DNA from: Bradyrhizobium sp. LTSP849
Lineage (GTDB): Bacteria; Pseudomonadota; Alphaproteobacteria; Rhizobiales; Xanthobacteraceae
Direction: 5' to 3'
Assembly: GCF_000938255.1 (NCBI RefSeq)
Contig: NZ_JYMR01000052.1
Coordinates: 310,001 to 374,000 of the forward strand
DNA: 64,000 nt
Shown here: in pieces, positions 26,172 to 34,452 of the stretch
Layout of the letters: each line of letters opens with the position of its first letter
Numbering within the stretch: position 1 is the stretch's first letter
The notes under the pieces: model-generated
Told to the model about the DNA's origin: nothing
Database searches by the model: none
The model's input: only the letters and a program-made list of their open reading frames with translations
Position numbers and translations under genes: made by a program

Positions 26172-26193
26172 TGATCTTTTCACAAAATGATCA
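26172..26193 (-). promoter_or_regulatory. Candidate operator upstream of NiCoT-receptor operon
   Basis: An imperfect palindrome TGATC-N12-GATCA with A/T-rich inner arms (TTTT/AAAA) spans 22 bp, 34 bp upstream of the permease start. It could be a metal-responsive repressor site; the regulator is not known. The adjacent 26194-26205 (CACTGGCCAGTG) is a separate perfect palindrome. No room exists for a cobalamin riboswitch. Confidence 0.45.
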
Positions 26194-26245
26194 CACTGGC
26201 CAGTGCAATCCCCGGCGGCCGGGACAGTTTTCGTGCATGGCCGCC

Positions 26246-26986
26246 TTACGCTGCCTCGGCACCGCCGAGATAGGCGTCGCGGACGCGGGGGTCGTCCTTC
26301 AGCGCTCGCGCCGAGCCGGACAGCACGATCTTGCCGGTCTGGAGCACATAGGCCTCATGCGCGATCTCGAGTGCGAGGCTGGCGTTCTGCTCGACCATGA
26401 ACACCGAGACGCCTTCCTGGTTGATGGTCCTGATCAGCTCCAGCACGCGATCGACATAGAGCGGCGACAGGCCCATGGTCGGCTCGTCCATCACGATCAT
26501 CCGCGGCCGGCTCATCAGCGCGCGCGCCATGGCGACCATCTGCTGCTCGCCGCCGGAGAGCGAGCCGGCCCGCTGCGACAGCCGCTGGCCAAGCTTCGGG
26601 AACAGCGTCAGCATTTTGTCGAGATCCTGCGCAATCGCCTCCCGGTCGTTCCGCACGAAGGCGCCCATCAAAATGTTTTCGCGGACACTCATGTCGGCGA
26701 ACAGCCGCCGCGCCTCCGGCACCGAGGCGATACCGCGGCGGACGATCTGCGGCGTGGTCAGCCCGATCAGCGAGGCGCCATCGAAGGTGACTTCGCCGGA
26801 GCGTGGTTTCACCAGGCCGAGGATGATTTTCATGGTCGTCGACTTGCCGCTGGCGTTGCCGCCGAGCAGGCAGACGATGTGGCCGCGCGCAACATTGATC
26901 GAGAGATCAAAATGCACCTGGGCCTGGCCGTAGAACGTGTTGATGTTGGACAGCGCGAGCAGCGGCTCGGGAGATGCGTTCGTCAT
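26246..26986 (-). CDS. HAAT ABC transporter ATPase (LivF type), transporter 1
   Basis: The 246-aa ATPase has Walker A GGNASGKST, signature LSGGEQQM and Walker B MIVMDEPTMGLSP, with the LivF C-terminal pattern EQNASLALEIAHEAYVLQTGKI. It is the last gene of the seven-gene operon; its start overlaps the preceding LivG-type gene by 4 nt. Confidence 0.95.
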   Translation of the reverse strand: MTNASPEPLLALSNINTFYGQAQVHFDLSINVARGHIVCLLGGNASGKSTTMKIILGLVKPRSGEVTFDGASLIGLTTPQIVRRGIASVPEARRLFADMSVRENILMGAFVRNDREAIAQDLDKMLTLFPKLGQRLSQRAGSLSGGEQQMVAMARALMSRPRMIVMDEPTMGLSPLYVDRVLELIRTINQEGVSVFMVEQNASLALEIAHEAYVLQTGKIVLSGSARALKDDPRVRDAYLGGAEAA

Positions 26987-27822
26987 GCCGCGCTCTCCTG
27001 CTCAGCCGCACCCGACAGGCCGTGGCCGAGATAGGCCTCGATCACCTTGGGATCGTTGCGCACCGCTTCGCCCGCGCCCTCCGCGATCTTCTTGCCCTCG
27101 TCCATGACGAGGACGCGATCGGAGAGGCGCATCACCATCTCCAGCTTGTGCTCGATCAGGAGGATGGTCAGGCCCTCGGCCTTCAACTCGGCGACGAGAC
27201 CCTGCATCTCCGCAGTCTCGCTCGGATTCATGCCGGCGGTCGGCTCATCGAGCAGCAGCAGCCGCGGCCTGAGCGCCAGCGCGCGCGCGATCTCGACGCG
27301 ACGGCGGTTGGCGTAGGAGAGGCTGTAGGCGGGCTGGTCGATGCGCGGCAGCAATCGCTCGCCAAAGCGAGCGAGGATGACCTTCACCTCCTCGCGAAGC
27401 CGCTCTTCCTCGGCCTTGACGCTGGCGGGTCGCAGCAGCGCCAACCCCAATTCCAGCAGCGGGCCGATCACCGGTACGGCCGGCTTGACCGCGCGCAACC
27501 GCGTATGCGCGCCGATCAGGACATTGTCCATCACGCTGAGATTGCCGAAGACGCGGCCGAGCTGGAACGTGCGCGCGATGCCCTGGGCCGCCAGTCGTTC
27601 CGGCGAAAGCCCAGTGATGTCCTGCCCTTCGAAGCGAACCACACCCGCATCGGGCCGATCGAGCCCGGTCACAAGGTTGAACAGGGTCGTCTTGCCGGCG
27701 CCGTTCGGGCCGATGATGCTGATGAGCTCGCCCTTGGCGAGGTCGAGATCGATATCGTCGACGGCGGTGAGGCCGCCGAAGCGTCGCGTCAATCCGCGCA
27801 GGGATAAAAGCGTGTCCGCCAT
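26983..27822 (-). CDS. HAAT ABC transporter ATPase (LivG type), transporter 1
   Basis: The 279-aa ATPase has Walker A GPNGAGKTT, a LivG-type degenerate signature (YSLSYANRRRVEIARAL), Walker B LLLLDEPTAGMNP and C-terminal LLIEHKLEMVMRLSDRVLVMDEG. It overlaps the permease gene by 1 nt and the LivF gene by 4 nt. Confidence 0.95.
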   Translation of the reverse strand: MADTLLSLRGLTRRFGGLTAVDDIDLDLAKGELISIIGPNGAGKTTLFNLVTGLDRPDAGVVRFEGQDITGLSPERLAAQGIARTFQLGRVFGNLSVMDNVLIGAHTRLRAVKPAVPVIGPLLELGLALLRPASVKAEEERLREEVKVILARFGERLLPRIDQPAYSLSYANRRRVEIARALALRPRLLLLDEPTAGMNPSETAEMQGLVAELKAEGLTILLIEHKLEMVMRLSDRVLVMDEGKKIAEGAGEAVRNDPKVIEAYLGHGLSGAAEQESAA

Positions 27823-29645
27823 CAGATCGTCCCCAGCAGGCCTTGCGGCCTGAACCGCACGAGAAGCAGGAGCACGATGCCGTAGATCAGGATGCGGTAC
27901 TCCGCCGCGATCCGGAACACTTCCGGCAGACCGACCAGCGCCACCGCGCCGACGATAGCGCCGACGACATTGCCGAGGCCGCCGAGGATCACAACGGTCA
28001 GCGCCAGGATGGACTGCTGCGTGTTGAAGGTCTCATGGTTGATGTAGGAATAGAGATGCGCGGCGATCCCGCCGCTGACGCCGGCGGCAAATCCGCCGAA
28101 GATGAAGGCCAACGATTTGTAGCGGTTCAGGCTGAGGCCATAGGCGCGTGCGGCGACGTCGTCGTCGCGGATGGCACGGAAGCTGCGGCCGAGATGCGAT
28201 GAGAGCAGGCGCGCCTGGAGCAGCGCCAGCACCACCATGACCGCAAAACTGAACCAGTAGATCGACGTCGGGCTGATCAGCTCGTAGCCGAACAGCGACA
28301 GTGGCGGGATGCCGGAAATGCCGATCGGACCGCGGGTGACGCTTTCCCAGTTCAGGATCACCAGCGACACGATCTCCCCGATGGCGAGCGTCGCGATCGA
28401 AACATAGTGTCCGCGCAGGCGGAACGACGGCGAGATCAGCGCCGTGCCGAGCGCCGCACTCATCAAGCCACCGGCGATGATGGCAAGGCCGACGGGGACG
28501 GCGAAGGTCAGCGACAGCAGCGCGGAAGTATAGGCGCCGATCGCGAGCAGTGCGGCATGTCCAAGCGAAACCTGGCCGATCGTGCCCGCCACCAGCGTCA
28601 GGCTGAGCGCGAGCATGCCGAGCAACCATGCATTGATCAGGGTCTGGAGCACGTAGAAGGACACCGGGAGCAGCGGCAAGACTGCGAACACACCAACCGC
28701 GACCAGCAGAGCCCAGCGCGGAATGCGCACCGGCCGGCTCGGCGCGATGAAAGTGCCGGTAAGCGGTTCGGGCGGCGCCTGCCGGGCGCTTGCGAACAAC
28801 CCGTTCGGCCGCAGCACCAGCACGACGACCAGCAGTAGGAATGCGAACAGATTGCGGTAGCTGGTGCCGAACACGGCGACGCCGTAGCTCTCCACCAATC
28901 CGAGCAGCAGGCTGCCGATCACCGCGCCCGGCACATTGCCGGCGCCACCGACGACTTCGGCGACGACGCCCTTGAGCGTCGCCTGAAGGCTCATCGCAGT
29001 GTCGATCTGATTGTAGTACATGCCGACCAGCAGGCCGGAGACACCGCCGAGCGCGGCAGCGATGCCGAACACGGCCTGATTGACGCGGTTGACGTCGACG
29101 CCCATCTGCATCGCGGCGTCGCGGTCCTGCGCGGTGGCACGCACGGCCCAGCCGAGCTTGCTGTAGCGCAGGAACACGAACAGCAAGAGCGCACTGGTGA
29201 TGCCGACGCCAGCGATGAGCAGATCAAGCGGCCCGATCGTGCCGCCACCGACCTGGAAGCGGACATCCGGCAACTGGCTCGGCAGCGCGCGCGGATTGGG
29301 CGAGAAGGTCAGCATCACCAGCTGGTCGAGCACGAAAGAGATGCCGATCGTCGCGAGCAGCGGCGCGATGCGCACCGAGTTCTGGAGCGGACGCAGACCG
29401 AACCGCTCGATGATCAGCCCGACCAGCGCCGCCGCCACCGCGACCACAATGATGGTGAGCGGCAGCGGCGTATGCAGCTGCACCACCGCGACCCAGCCGA
29501 TATAGGCGCCGACCAGATAGATTGAGCCCTGGGCAAAATTGATCAGCCGGCTGACGCCGAAGATCAGCGCGAGCCCGACCGCAACGAGGGCGTACACATT
29601 ACCGACGATCAGCCCGTTGATCGTGTAGTCGAGCCAGGAAGACAC
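27822..29645 (-). CDS. Fused HAAT permease (LivH-LivM), transporter 1
   Basis: This 607-aa protein fuses the two permease subunits. Residues about 1-290 are LivH-like (TINGLIVGNVYALVAVGLALIFGVSRLINFAQGS, ALGGVSGLLVGMYYN). Residues about 320-607 are LivM-like (GHAALLAIGAYTSALLSL, RDDDVAARAYGLSLNRYKS, LALTVVILGGLGNVVGAIVGA). About 14-16 membrane helices are expected. The fusion gives a transporter with a single permease chain that presumably dimerises through its own halves. It lies downstream of the substrate-binding protein gene. Confidence 0.95.
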   Translation of the reverse strand: MSSWLDYTINGLIVGNVYALVAVGLALIFGVSRLINFAQGSIYLVGAYIGWVAVVQLHTPLPLTIIVVAVAAALVGLIIERFGLRPLQNSVRIAPLLATIGISFVLDQLVMLTFSPNPRALPSQLPDVRFQVGGGTIGPLDLLIAGVGITSALLLFVFLRYSKLGWAVRATAQDRDAAMQMGVDVNRVNQAVFGIAAALGGVSGLLVGMYYNQIDTAMSLQATLKGVVAEVVGGAGNVPGAVIGSLLLGLVESYGVAVFGTSYRNLFAFLLLVVVLVLRPNGLFASARQAPPEPLTGTFIAPSRPVRIPRWALLVAVGVFAVLPLLPVSFYVLQTLINAWLLGMLALSLTLVAGTIGQVSLGHAALLAIGAYTSALLSLTFAVPVGLAIIAGGLMSAALGTALISPSFRLRGHYVSIATLAIGEIVSLVILNWESVTRGPIGISGIPPLSLFGYELISPTSIYWFSFAVMVVLALLQARLLSSHLGRSFRAIRDDDVAARAYGLSLNRYKSLAFIFGGFAAGVSGGIAAHLYSYINHETFNTQQSILALTVVILGGLGNVVGAIVGAVALVGLPEVFRIAAEYRILIYGIVLLLLVRFRPQGLLGTI

Positions 29646-29698
29646 GCGATGGTCCTAATAAGAGAAAAGGGCCGGAGTTGATCACTCCAGCCATCATG

Positions 29699-30853
29699 TC
29701 AGGTCGGCTTGCCGTCCCAAAGCGCGAACTGGCCCTTGCGCACGACGAGCTCGGCGTTCATGGCGCCCTTGACGCGGCGGCTCTCGACGTCGAACGTCGC
29801 CGTCCCGAAGATGACGCTCGAGACGTCCTTTACTTTCGTGAAGGCATCCCGAATGGCGCGGCGATCGGTGCCGCCGATCTTCACCACGGCGGCGGCCATG
29901 TTCATCGCATCGTAGGCGTAGGCGTTGAAAGCGTCGGGCTCCAGCCCGTTGTACTTCTTCTTGAAGCCGGTGATGAATTTCTGCACCTCGGGCCGTGGAT
30001 CTTCCGGGAAGTAGCGCGTGCCGACATGGACGTCCTCGACGGCCTCGCCGCCGAGCTCCAGGAATTTCGGCGAGTAGACCGAGCTGGCAGCGCAGATCAC
30101 CTGCTTCAGCCCGACCTGGCGTGCCTGCCGCGCGATCAGCGCACCGTCGGAATAATAGGAGATCAGGATCAGCCCATCCGGGTTGGCGTCGCGGACACGC
30201 ACCAGCGTCGAGCGGAAGTCGCGCTCTTCCGCGATGTAGGCCTCGGTGACGGCGATCTCCGCGCCGTACTCCTTGGCTGCCTTGACGAAATAGTCGCGGC
30301 TGGTGCGGCCCCAATCGGTGTTGAGGTGCAGCACCGCGAGCTTCTTGAGGCCGAGCTTCTTCACGGCATAGGCCGCCAGCAGCGGCTGCTCGTCGGCCTG
30401 GCTGACCGAGGTGCTCCACATGAAGTCGCCGCCCTTGGTGAAATCGGGATGCGAATTGGTGAAGCCGAACTGCACCAGCCCGCCCCGCTGATAGATCGGC
30501 GATGCCGCCATCGAGGCCGGGCTTGAGAAATCGCCGAGCTCCAGGACGATTTTGGGATCGGAGACGAATTTCTGCGCGATCGCGACCGATTGCCGCGGGT
30601 CGCTCTGGCTGTCCTCAAAGCTGTAGGCAAGCTTGCGGCCGTTGATGCCGCCGCCGGCGAGGATCTCGTCGAGGGCGAGATCAAAGCCCTGCTTCCATTG
30701 GGTGCCATATTGCGCATTCGGTCCGGTCAAGGGACCGCTGACGCCGAGCAAAATCGGCTCGGAAGTGTCAGCGAAGGCAGCGCGCGATAATGCCGTTCCT
30801 GCCATCACGGCGAGAGAGCCCTTGACCAGGGTTCGGCGATTGATGTTGCTCAT
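29699..30853 (-). CDS. HAAT substrate-binding protein, transporter 1 (Tat signal)
   Basis: The 384-aa periplasmic protein starts MSNINRRTLVKGSLAVMAG, a twin-arginine signal. The ATG at 30853 has GGAG 6 nt upstream; a more upstream reading frame is not supported. The mature part (ILLGVSGPLTGPNAQYGTQWKQG) is type I periplasmic-binding fold of the Leu/Ile/Val-binding family. The neighbouring FMN monooxygenase and CMD proteins argue for an organic substrate that is oxidised after import; the substrate is unknown. Confidence 0.92.
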   Translation of the reverse strand: MSNINRRTLVKGSLAVMAGTALSRAAFADTSEPILLGVSGPLTGPNAQYGTQWKQGFDLALDEILAGGGINGRKLAYSFEDSQSDPRQSVAIAQKFVSDPKIVLELGDFSSPASMAASPIYQRGGLVQFGFTNSHPDFTKGGDFMWSTSVSQADEQPLLAAYAVKKLGLKKLAVLHLNTDWGRTSRDYFVKAAKEYGAEIAVTEAYIAEERDFRSTLVRVRDANPDGLILISYYSDGALIARQARQVGLKQVICAASSVYSPKFLELGGEAVEDVHVGTRYFPEDPRPEVQKFITGFKKKYNGLEPDAFNAYAYDAMNMAAAVVKIGGTDRRAIRDAFTKVKDVSSVIFGTATFDVESRRVKGAMNAELVVRKGQFALWDGKPT

Positions 30854-30914
30854 GTACGGCTCCATCCCGTCAGGTGTTACAAACAAATGGCAATTCTTGT
30901 GCCAGTGAAGATGC

Positions 30915-31490
30915 CTATTTCGAGGGCTCACCGAGCGACAGCATCAGCCGGTTCGCCCAGTTGAAGAACGACGCACCGTTGACGACATCGACGATCTCCG
31001 CATCGTCGAGACCCGCATGCCGCAGCTCAGCGATATTGTCCGGCCCGAACGCGATCGGCGTCGAGGCCAGCGCCACCGACGCCTTGACGATGGCGTTCCA
31101 GCGCTCGCCGAGATCGGCCTTGATGCCTTCGTCGAGCAGCCGCTGCACGTCGGCGCGGCGCTTGGAATAGGTGCTGGCAAACCGCGCATGGACGGACGCG
31201 CAATAGATGCAGCCATTGTAGCGCGAGGTCGCGGCGGCTGCGAGCTCACGCTCGGCGCGCGGCAGACCGTCGGCGACGTTGTAGAAGATGTCCTTGTCGG
31301 TCTTGGTGCGGGCTTCCAGCACCTCGGGATCGCGCACCAGCAGCCGGAAATATTCCGACTTGGCGCGGGCGCGATCAACCAGACCGGCGAAATGCCGCTC
31401 GGTCAGCTCCGCCTCCGGCAGCGGCTCGATCCAGGACACCCAGCCGAGCTCATCCTGGGTGAAGACGACGGGCGGATTGATGGTGCTCAT
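30915..31490 (-). CDS. AhpD-like alkylhydroperoxidase-domain protein
   Basis: The 191-aa protein has the AhpD/CMD motif CxxCxxxH (Cys94, Cys97, His101, in YNGCIYCASVHARF). Such proteins act as disulfide reductases or peroxidases. It resembles the Avi_7169-type alkylhydroperoxidase-domain family that pairs with a CMD protein; the family name is from memory. It stands 17 nt downstream of the CMD gene and 61 nt upstream of the binding-protein gene. Confidence 0.85.
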   Translation of the reverse strand: MSTINPPVVFTQDELGWVSWIEPLPEAELTERHFAGLVDRARAKSEYFRLLVRDPEVLEARTKTDKDIFYNVADGLPRAERELAAAATSRYNGCIYCASVHARFASTYSKRRADVQRLLDEGIKADLGERWNAIVKASVALASTPIAFGPDNIAELRHAGLDDAEIVDVVNGASFFNWANRLMLSLGEPSK

Positions 31491-31507
31491 GATGCAGCCT
31501 CCATTTC

Positions 31508-32107
31508 TTACGCGTTGGCCGCGGCAAGCGTGCGCAAACCGCTGACGACGCGCACCTGAAACGACAGGAACGCGACGAGCTGGGACAAGGTGACGATGCC
31601 GGTGTTCGACCAGCCGGCGCCAAGCAGCGCCTTCATGTCGGCCGACGCTGCATCACGCGGCCGGAACACCAGGAGGTGCGCATGTTCAAGGGCCGCGACA
31701 AGCCGGGCGCCGATGGCGGATTTGCGCTCTGCGCTGACGCGATAAATCAAACCGGCCGTGTTCTCGACTGACAGCGGGCCGGCCGGAAACGAGCCATACG
31801 GACCCGACGTCTTGCCCCGCGCGACCTCTGCCTCGATCGCCTCTACCAGGGCCGCGCCATTCGCGCTCGCCGCAAGCTTCGCCCGATAGAAGGCAGCCAC
31901 CGGGGATTCACCATGGAGGCCGGTGACGAAGAGTGCAACCGCCGCGCGTTCCGTCAGTGAGAAGTCGCTGGCGTCAATCGGTTCGAACAGAGAGAGATAG
32001 CTCTTCTGCGCGTTGTCGCGCGCCTGCACGCGCTTCGCACGGATCGCGTCCAGCGCCGATCCCGGTTCGATCCCGGCGAGCGTGTCGATGATATCCTTCG
32101 TACTCAT
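31508..32107 (-). CDS. CMD-domain protein without catalytic cysteines
   Basis: The 199-aa protein has the all-helical carboxymuconolactone-decarboxylase-like pattern (FSLTERAAVALFVTGLHGESPVAAFYRA; LVAFLSFQVRVVSGLRTL). It contains no cysteine at all, so it cannot do CxxC chemistry. It resembles the Avi_7170-type CMD family found next to the AhpD-like protein. A structural partner or substrate-binding role is inference. Confidence 0.75.
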   Translation of the reverse strand: MSTKDIIDTLAGIEPGSALDAIRAKRVQARDNAQKSYLSLFEPIDASDFSLTERAAVALFVTGLHGESPVAAFYRAKLAASANGAALVEAIEAEVARGKTSGPYGSFPAGPLSVENTAGLIYRVSAERKSAIGARLVAALEHAHLLVFRPRDAASADMKALLGAGWSNTGIVTLSQLVAFLSFQVRVVSGLRTLAAANA

Positions 32108-32139
32108 CAGTCAGCCTCATGCATTCCCTGAAATCCCGA

Positions 32140-33174
32140 CTAGCCCGCCAGGGCCACATCGGGCGCTGTTCTGGTCCAGCCCAGCGCCGGCGCAACCTTG
32201 TCCGCGACCAATTCGATCGAGCGCAGGATGTAGGGGTGCGGCGGATCGACCGAATGCGCCTGGAACACCAGATCGGTCACCCGCTCCAGCGTTGCGTCGG
32301 CGCGCAGCGAGGCGATGACATCGTCGGCCGCGCCGACATGGGTGTCGAACGCCTTGATCATCTCCTCCAGCGTCTCGCCCGGAGGCAGGTGGCCGCCCTT
32401 CATGAATTGCGGCAGCGCACGCCGCAATCCAGTGTCGGCAAGCCGCATCGCCTCGCGGCGGTCGTCGGCGACGAAGATGCTGCGCGAAGCCATGATGCGG
32501 GGCTCGCAGCCCGGCGGCAGCGCTTCGAGATAGGCGTCGATGACCGGGTTCTGAATGTCGGCGAGCGTGGCCTTCGGCGCGTCCTTGCTCCGCGGCTGGG
32601 TGCGCGACAGCAGCAGGCCGTCGCCGGCCTTGCCGGCGCGCGCGCCGCCCGCCACCGAGAACGTCGCCTGCCAGATGCGCTTGTCCAATTGCGGCCGCTG
32701 CGGGTAGAGCGTGTCGCCGCCGTCGAGCTGCTTGCCGGTCAGCGCCGCGCGGACGACCTGCAGGTTGCGCGCAAAAATCTCGTTGCGCTGGGCGCTGTCG
32801 AGGCCGAAGGCGGCAAAGGCCGACGGGTTGCCACCGGTGCCGACGCCGAGCTCGAAGCGGCCATCGCAGAGAAGGTCGAGCACCGCGGCGTCTTCCGCCA
32901 CCCGTACTGCGCTCTCCAACGGCAAGGTGACGATGCCGGTGCCGAGGCGGATGCGCGAGGTCTGCGCTGCGACATAACCGAGAAAGGTGAAGGGCGACGG
33001 CAGCCCGCCCTCGCGCTCGTGGAAATGATGCTGCGCGATCCATGCGGAATCGAGACCGGCCTTCTCGGCGCGCACGATCTGCTCGGCCGCAAAACGATAT
33101 CGATCGGCCGGCGGCGCCTCGTCGAGCAGCCGCGTGAAGAACCCCAGTCTTTTCAGGTTTGCAAAACGTTTCAT
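32140..33174 (-). CDS. Luciferase-like FMN monooxygenase
   Basis: The 344-aa protein is of the bacterial-luciferase fold (LLM): N-terminal MKRFANLKRLGFFTRLLDE, AGLDSAWIAQHHFHEREGGLPSPF, SRIRLGTGIVTLPLESAVRVAEDAAVLDLLCDGRFELGVGTGGNP. Start ATG 33174 chosen over a longer frame through the pseudogene region. It heads the operon monooxygenase-CMD-AhpD-binding protein-LivHM-LivG-LivF and belongs to the LLM subfamily that accompanies the CMD pair. Needs reduced flavin from an unlinked reductase. Confidence 0.9.
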   Translation of the reverse strand: MKRFANLKRLGFFTRLLDEAPPADRYRFAAEQIVRAEKAGLDSAWIAQHHFHEREGGLPSPFTFLGYVAAQTSRIRLGTGIVTLPLESAVRVAEDAAVLDLLCDGRFELGVGTGGNPSAFAAFGLDSAQRNEIFARNLQVVRAALTGKQLDGGDTLYPQRPQLDKRIWQATFSVAGGARAGKAGDGLLLSRTQPRSKDAPKATLADIQNPVIDAYLEALPPGCEPRIMASRSIFVADDRREAMRLADTGLRRALPQFMKGGHLPPGETLEEMIKAFDTHVGAADDVIASLRADATLERVTDLVFQAHSVDPPHPYILRSIELVADKVAPALGWTRTAPDVALAG

Positions 33175-33303
33175 ACGATTCCTGCCGGGCGAGGATTGCC
33201 ACGGCCCGGATGATGTCGGTTGCGAGAGCCCGAGACAAGCGGGCAATGCGCAAGGCTGCCAATTCGCCCGGATCCCTCCGCCCAAGGGCGGCGGGCAGTT
33301 TGC

Positions 33304-33461
33304 CTACCAACTCGGCGGCATCGCGCCTTGAAGTTAGCCAGGAGGAATTCTTTCATCTTCGGCGTGTGATGGTTGCCTGCTGCAATCTCGATCCGCGGTG
33401 TCACGCCGATCTTGATGGTCTCAACCGACCGCGCGGCAAGGACGGCTGCGAGGGCGGACAA
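33304..33461 (-). pseudogene. metQ-like pseudogene with internal deletion
   Basis: Minus-strand translation gives a signal-like N-terminus then ETIKIGVTP, joined almost directly to HHTPKMKEFLLANFKA, which matches the C-terminal YHTPEVKEFILTKFKG of the intact metQ-like gene at 33525. About 220 residues are missing. After FKA the frame shifts by one base; restoring it gives GAMPPSW and a stop, like GAVLPSW. A decayed tandem duplicate is the simplest explanation. Confidence 0.8.
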
Positions 33462-33524
33462 GGCGAAGTTCGCGCGCGATTGTAGATCTTGCCTGCGACG
33501 CGGTCGCGTGGCTCGCGTTCCGGC

Positions 33525-34307
33525 CTACCAGCTCGGCAGCACCGCGCCCTTGAACTTGGTCAGGATGAACTCCTTCACCTCGGGCGTGTGATAGCTATCG
33601 ACCAGGATCTTGACCCACGGCTTGTCCTTGTCGGCGGCGCGCACCGCGATCAAATTGACATAGGGGCCCTTCGGGTCCTCGCGCAGGATCGGATCCTTCA
33701 CGGGATCGAGTCCAGCCTGCGTCGCGTAGTTGGTGTTGATCGCGGCGGCGTCGACATCGTCGAGCACGCGCGGCGCCTGCGCGGCATCGACCTCGATGAA
33801 TTTCAGCTTCTTGGGATTTTCGGTGACGTCCAGCACCGTGGGTTTGAAGCCGACACCATCCTTCAGCTTGATCACGCCCTTGTCACGCAGGAGCAGCAGC
33901 ACACGTCCGCCATTGGTCGGATCATTGGGGATCGAGACCTTGCCGCCGTCAGGGATATCGGCGAAAGCCTTGTGCTTCTTCGAATAGACGCCGATTGGAA
34001 AATTCACGGTCAGGCCGACTGCCTCGATCTTGTAGCCGCGATCGGCCTTCTGGTTGTCGAGATAGGGCTGGTTCTGGAATGAATTGGCCTGGATGTCGCC
34101 GGCATCGAGCGCGGCGTTCGGCACCACATAGTCGGAAAACTCGATCAGCTGGATATCGATGCCCTGTTTGGCCGCGACCGGCTTCACGGCCTCGAAAATC
34201 TGCGCATGCGGGCCTGGCGTCACGCCGATCTTGATGGTCTCGGCCGAAGCTGCAGCCGACCATGCGGCGAGCACGGTTGAGAGGATCAGGGCGGAACGAA
34301 ACGACAT
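33525..34307 (-). CDS. MetQ/NlpA-family substrate-binding protein
   Basis: The 260-aa protein starts MSFRSALILSTVLAAW (ATG 34307, GGAGA 7 nt upstream) with a signal peptide ending SAAASA. It has family motifs ETIKIGVTPGPHAQIFE, DYVVPNAALDAGDIQANSFQ, NFPIGVYSKKHK and VSIPNDPTNGGRVLLLL. Such proteins bind methionine or related compounds. No metN or metI is adjacent and no lipobox Cys is visible. A deleted paralogue lies just downstream. Confidence 0.93.
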   Translation of the reverse strand: MSFRSALILSTVLAAWSAAASAETIKIGVTPGPHAQIFEAVKPVAAKQGIDIQLIEFSDYVVPNAALDAGDIQANSFQNQPYLDNQKADRGYKIEAVGLTVNFPIGVYSKKHKAFADIPDGGKVSIPNDPTNGGRVLLLLRDKGVIKLKDGVGFKPTVLDVTENPKKLKFIEVDAAQAPRVLDDVDAAAINTNYATQAGLDPVKDPILREDPKGPYVNLIAVRAADKDKPWVKILVDSYHTPEVKEFILTKFKGAVLPSW

Positions 34308-34452
34308 CTTTGGTCTCCGTGAAGGCTGTGACAACGGTTGGAACCGTCTTCTCCTGCCCGGAGTACGAAATCAATGAAAAGAACGTTCATATTTATCGCC
34401 CGCGGCGGGCAACGTTTCTCCGTGAGGCGTCAAATGGGAAACAAATCCGGGA

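Noticed and set aside
26139..26245. Cobalamin riboswitch upstream of the NiCoT gene
   Set aside because: The gap is only about 107 bp and I see no B12-box-like sequence.
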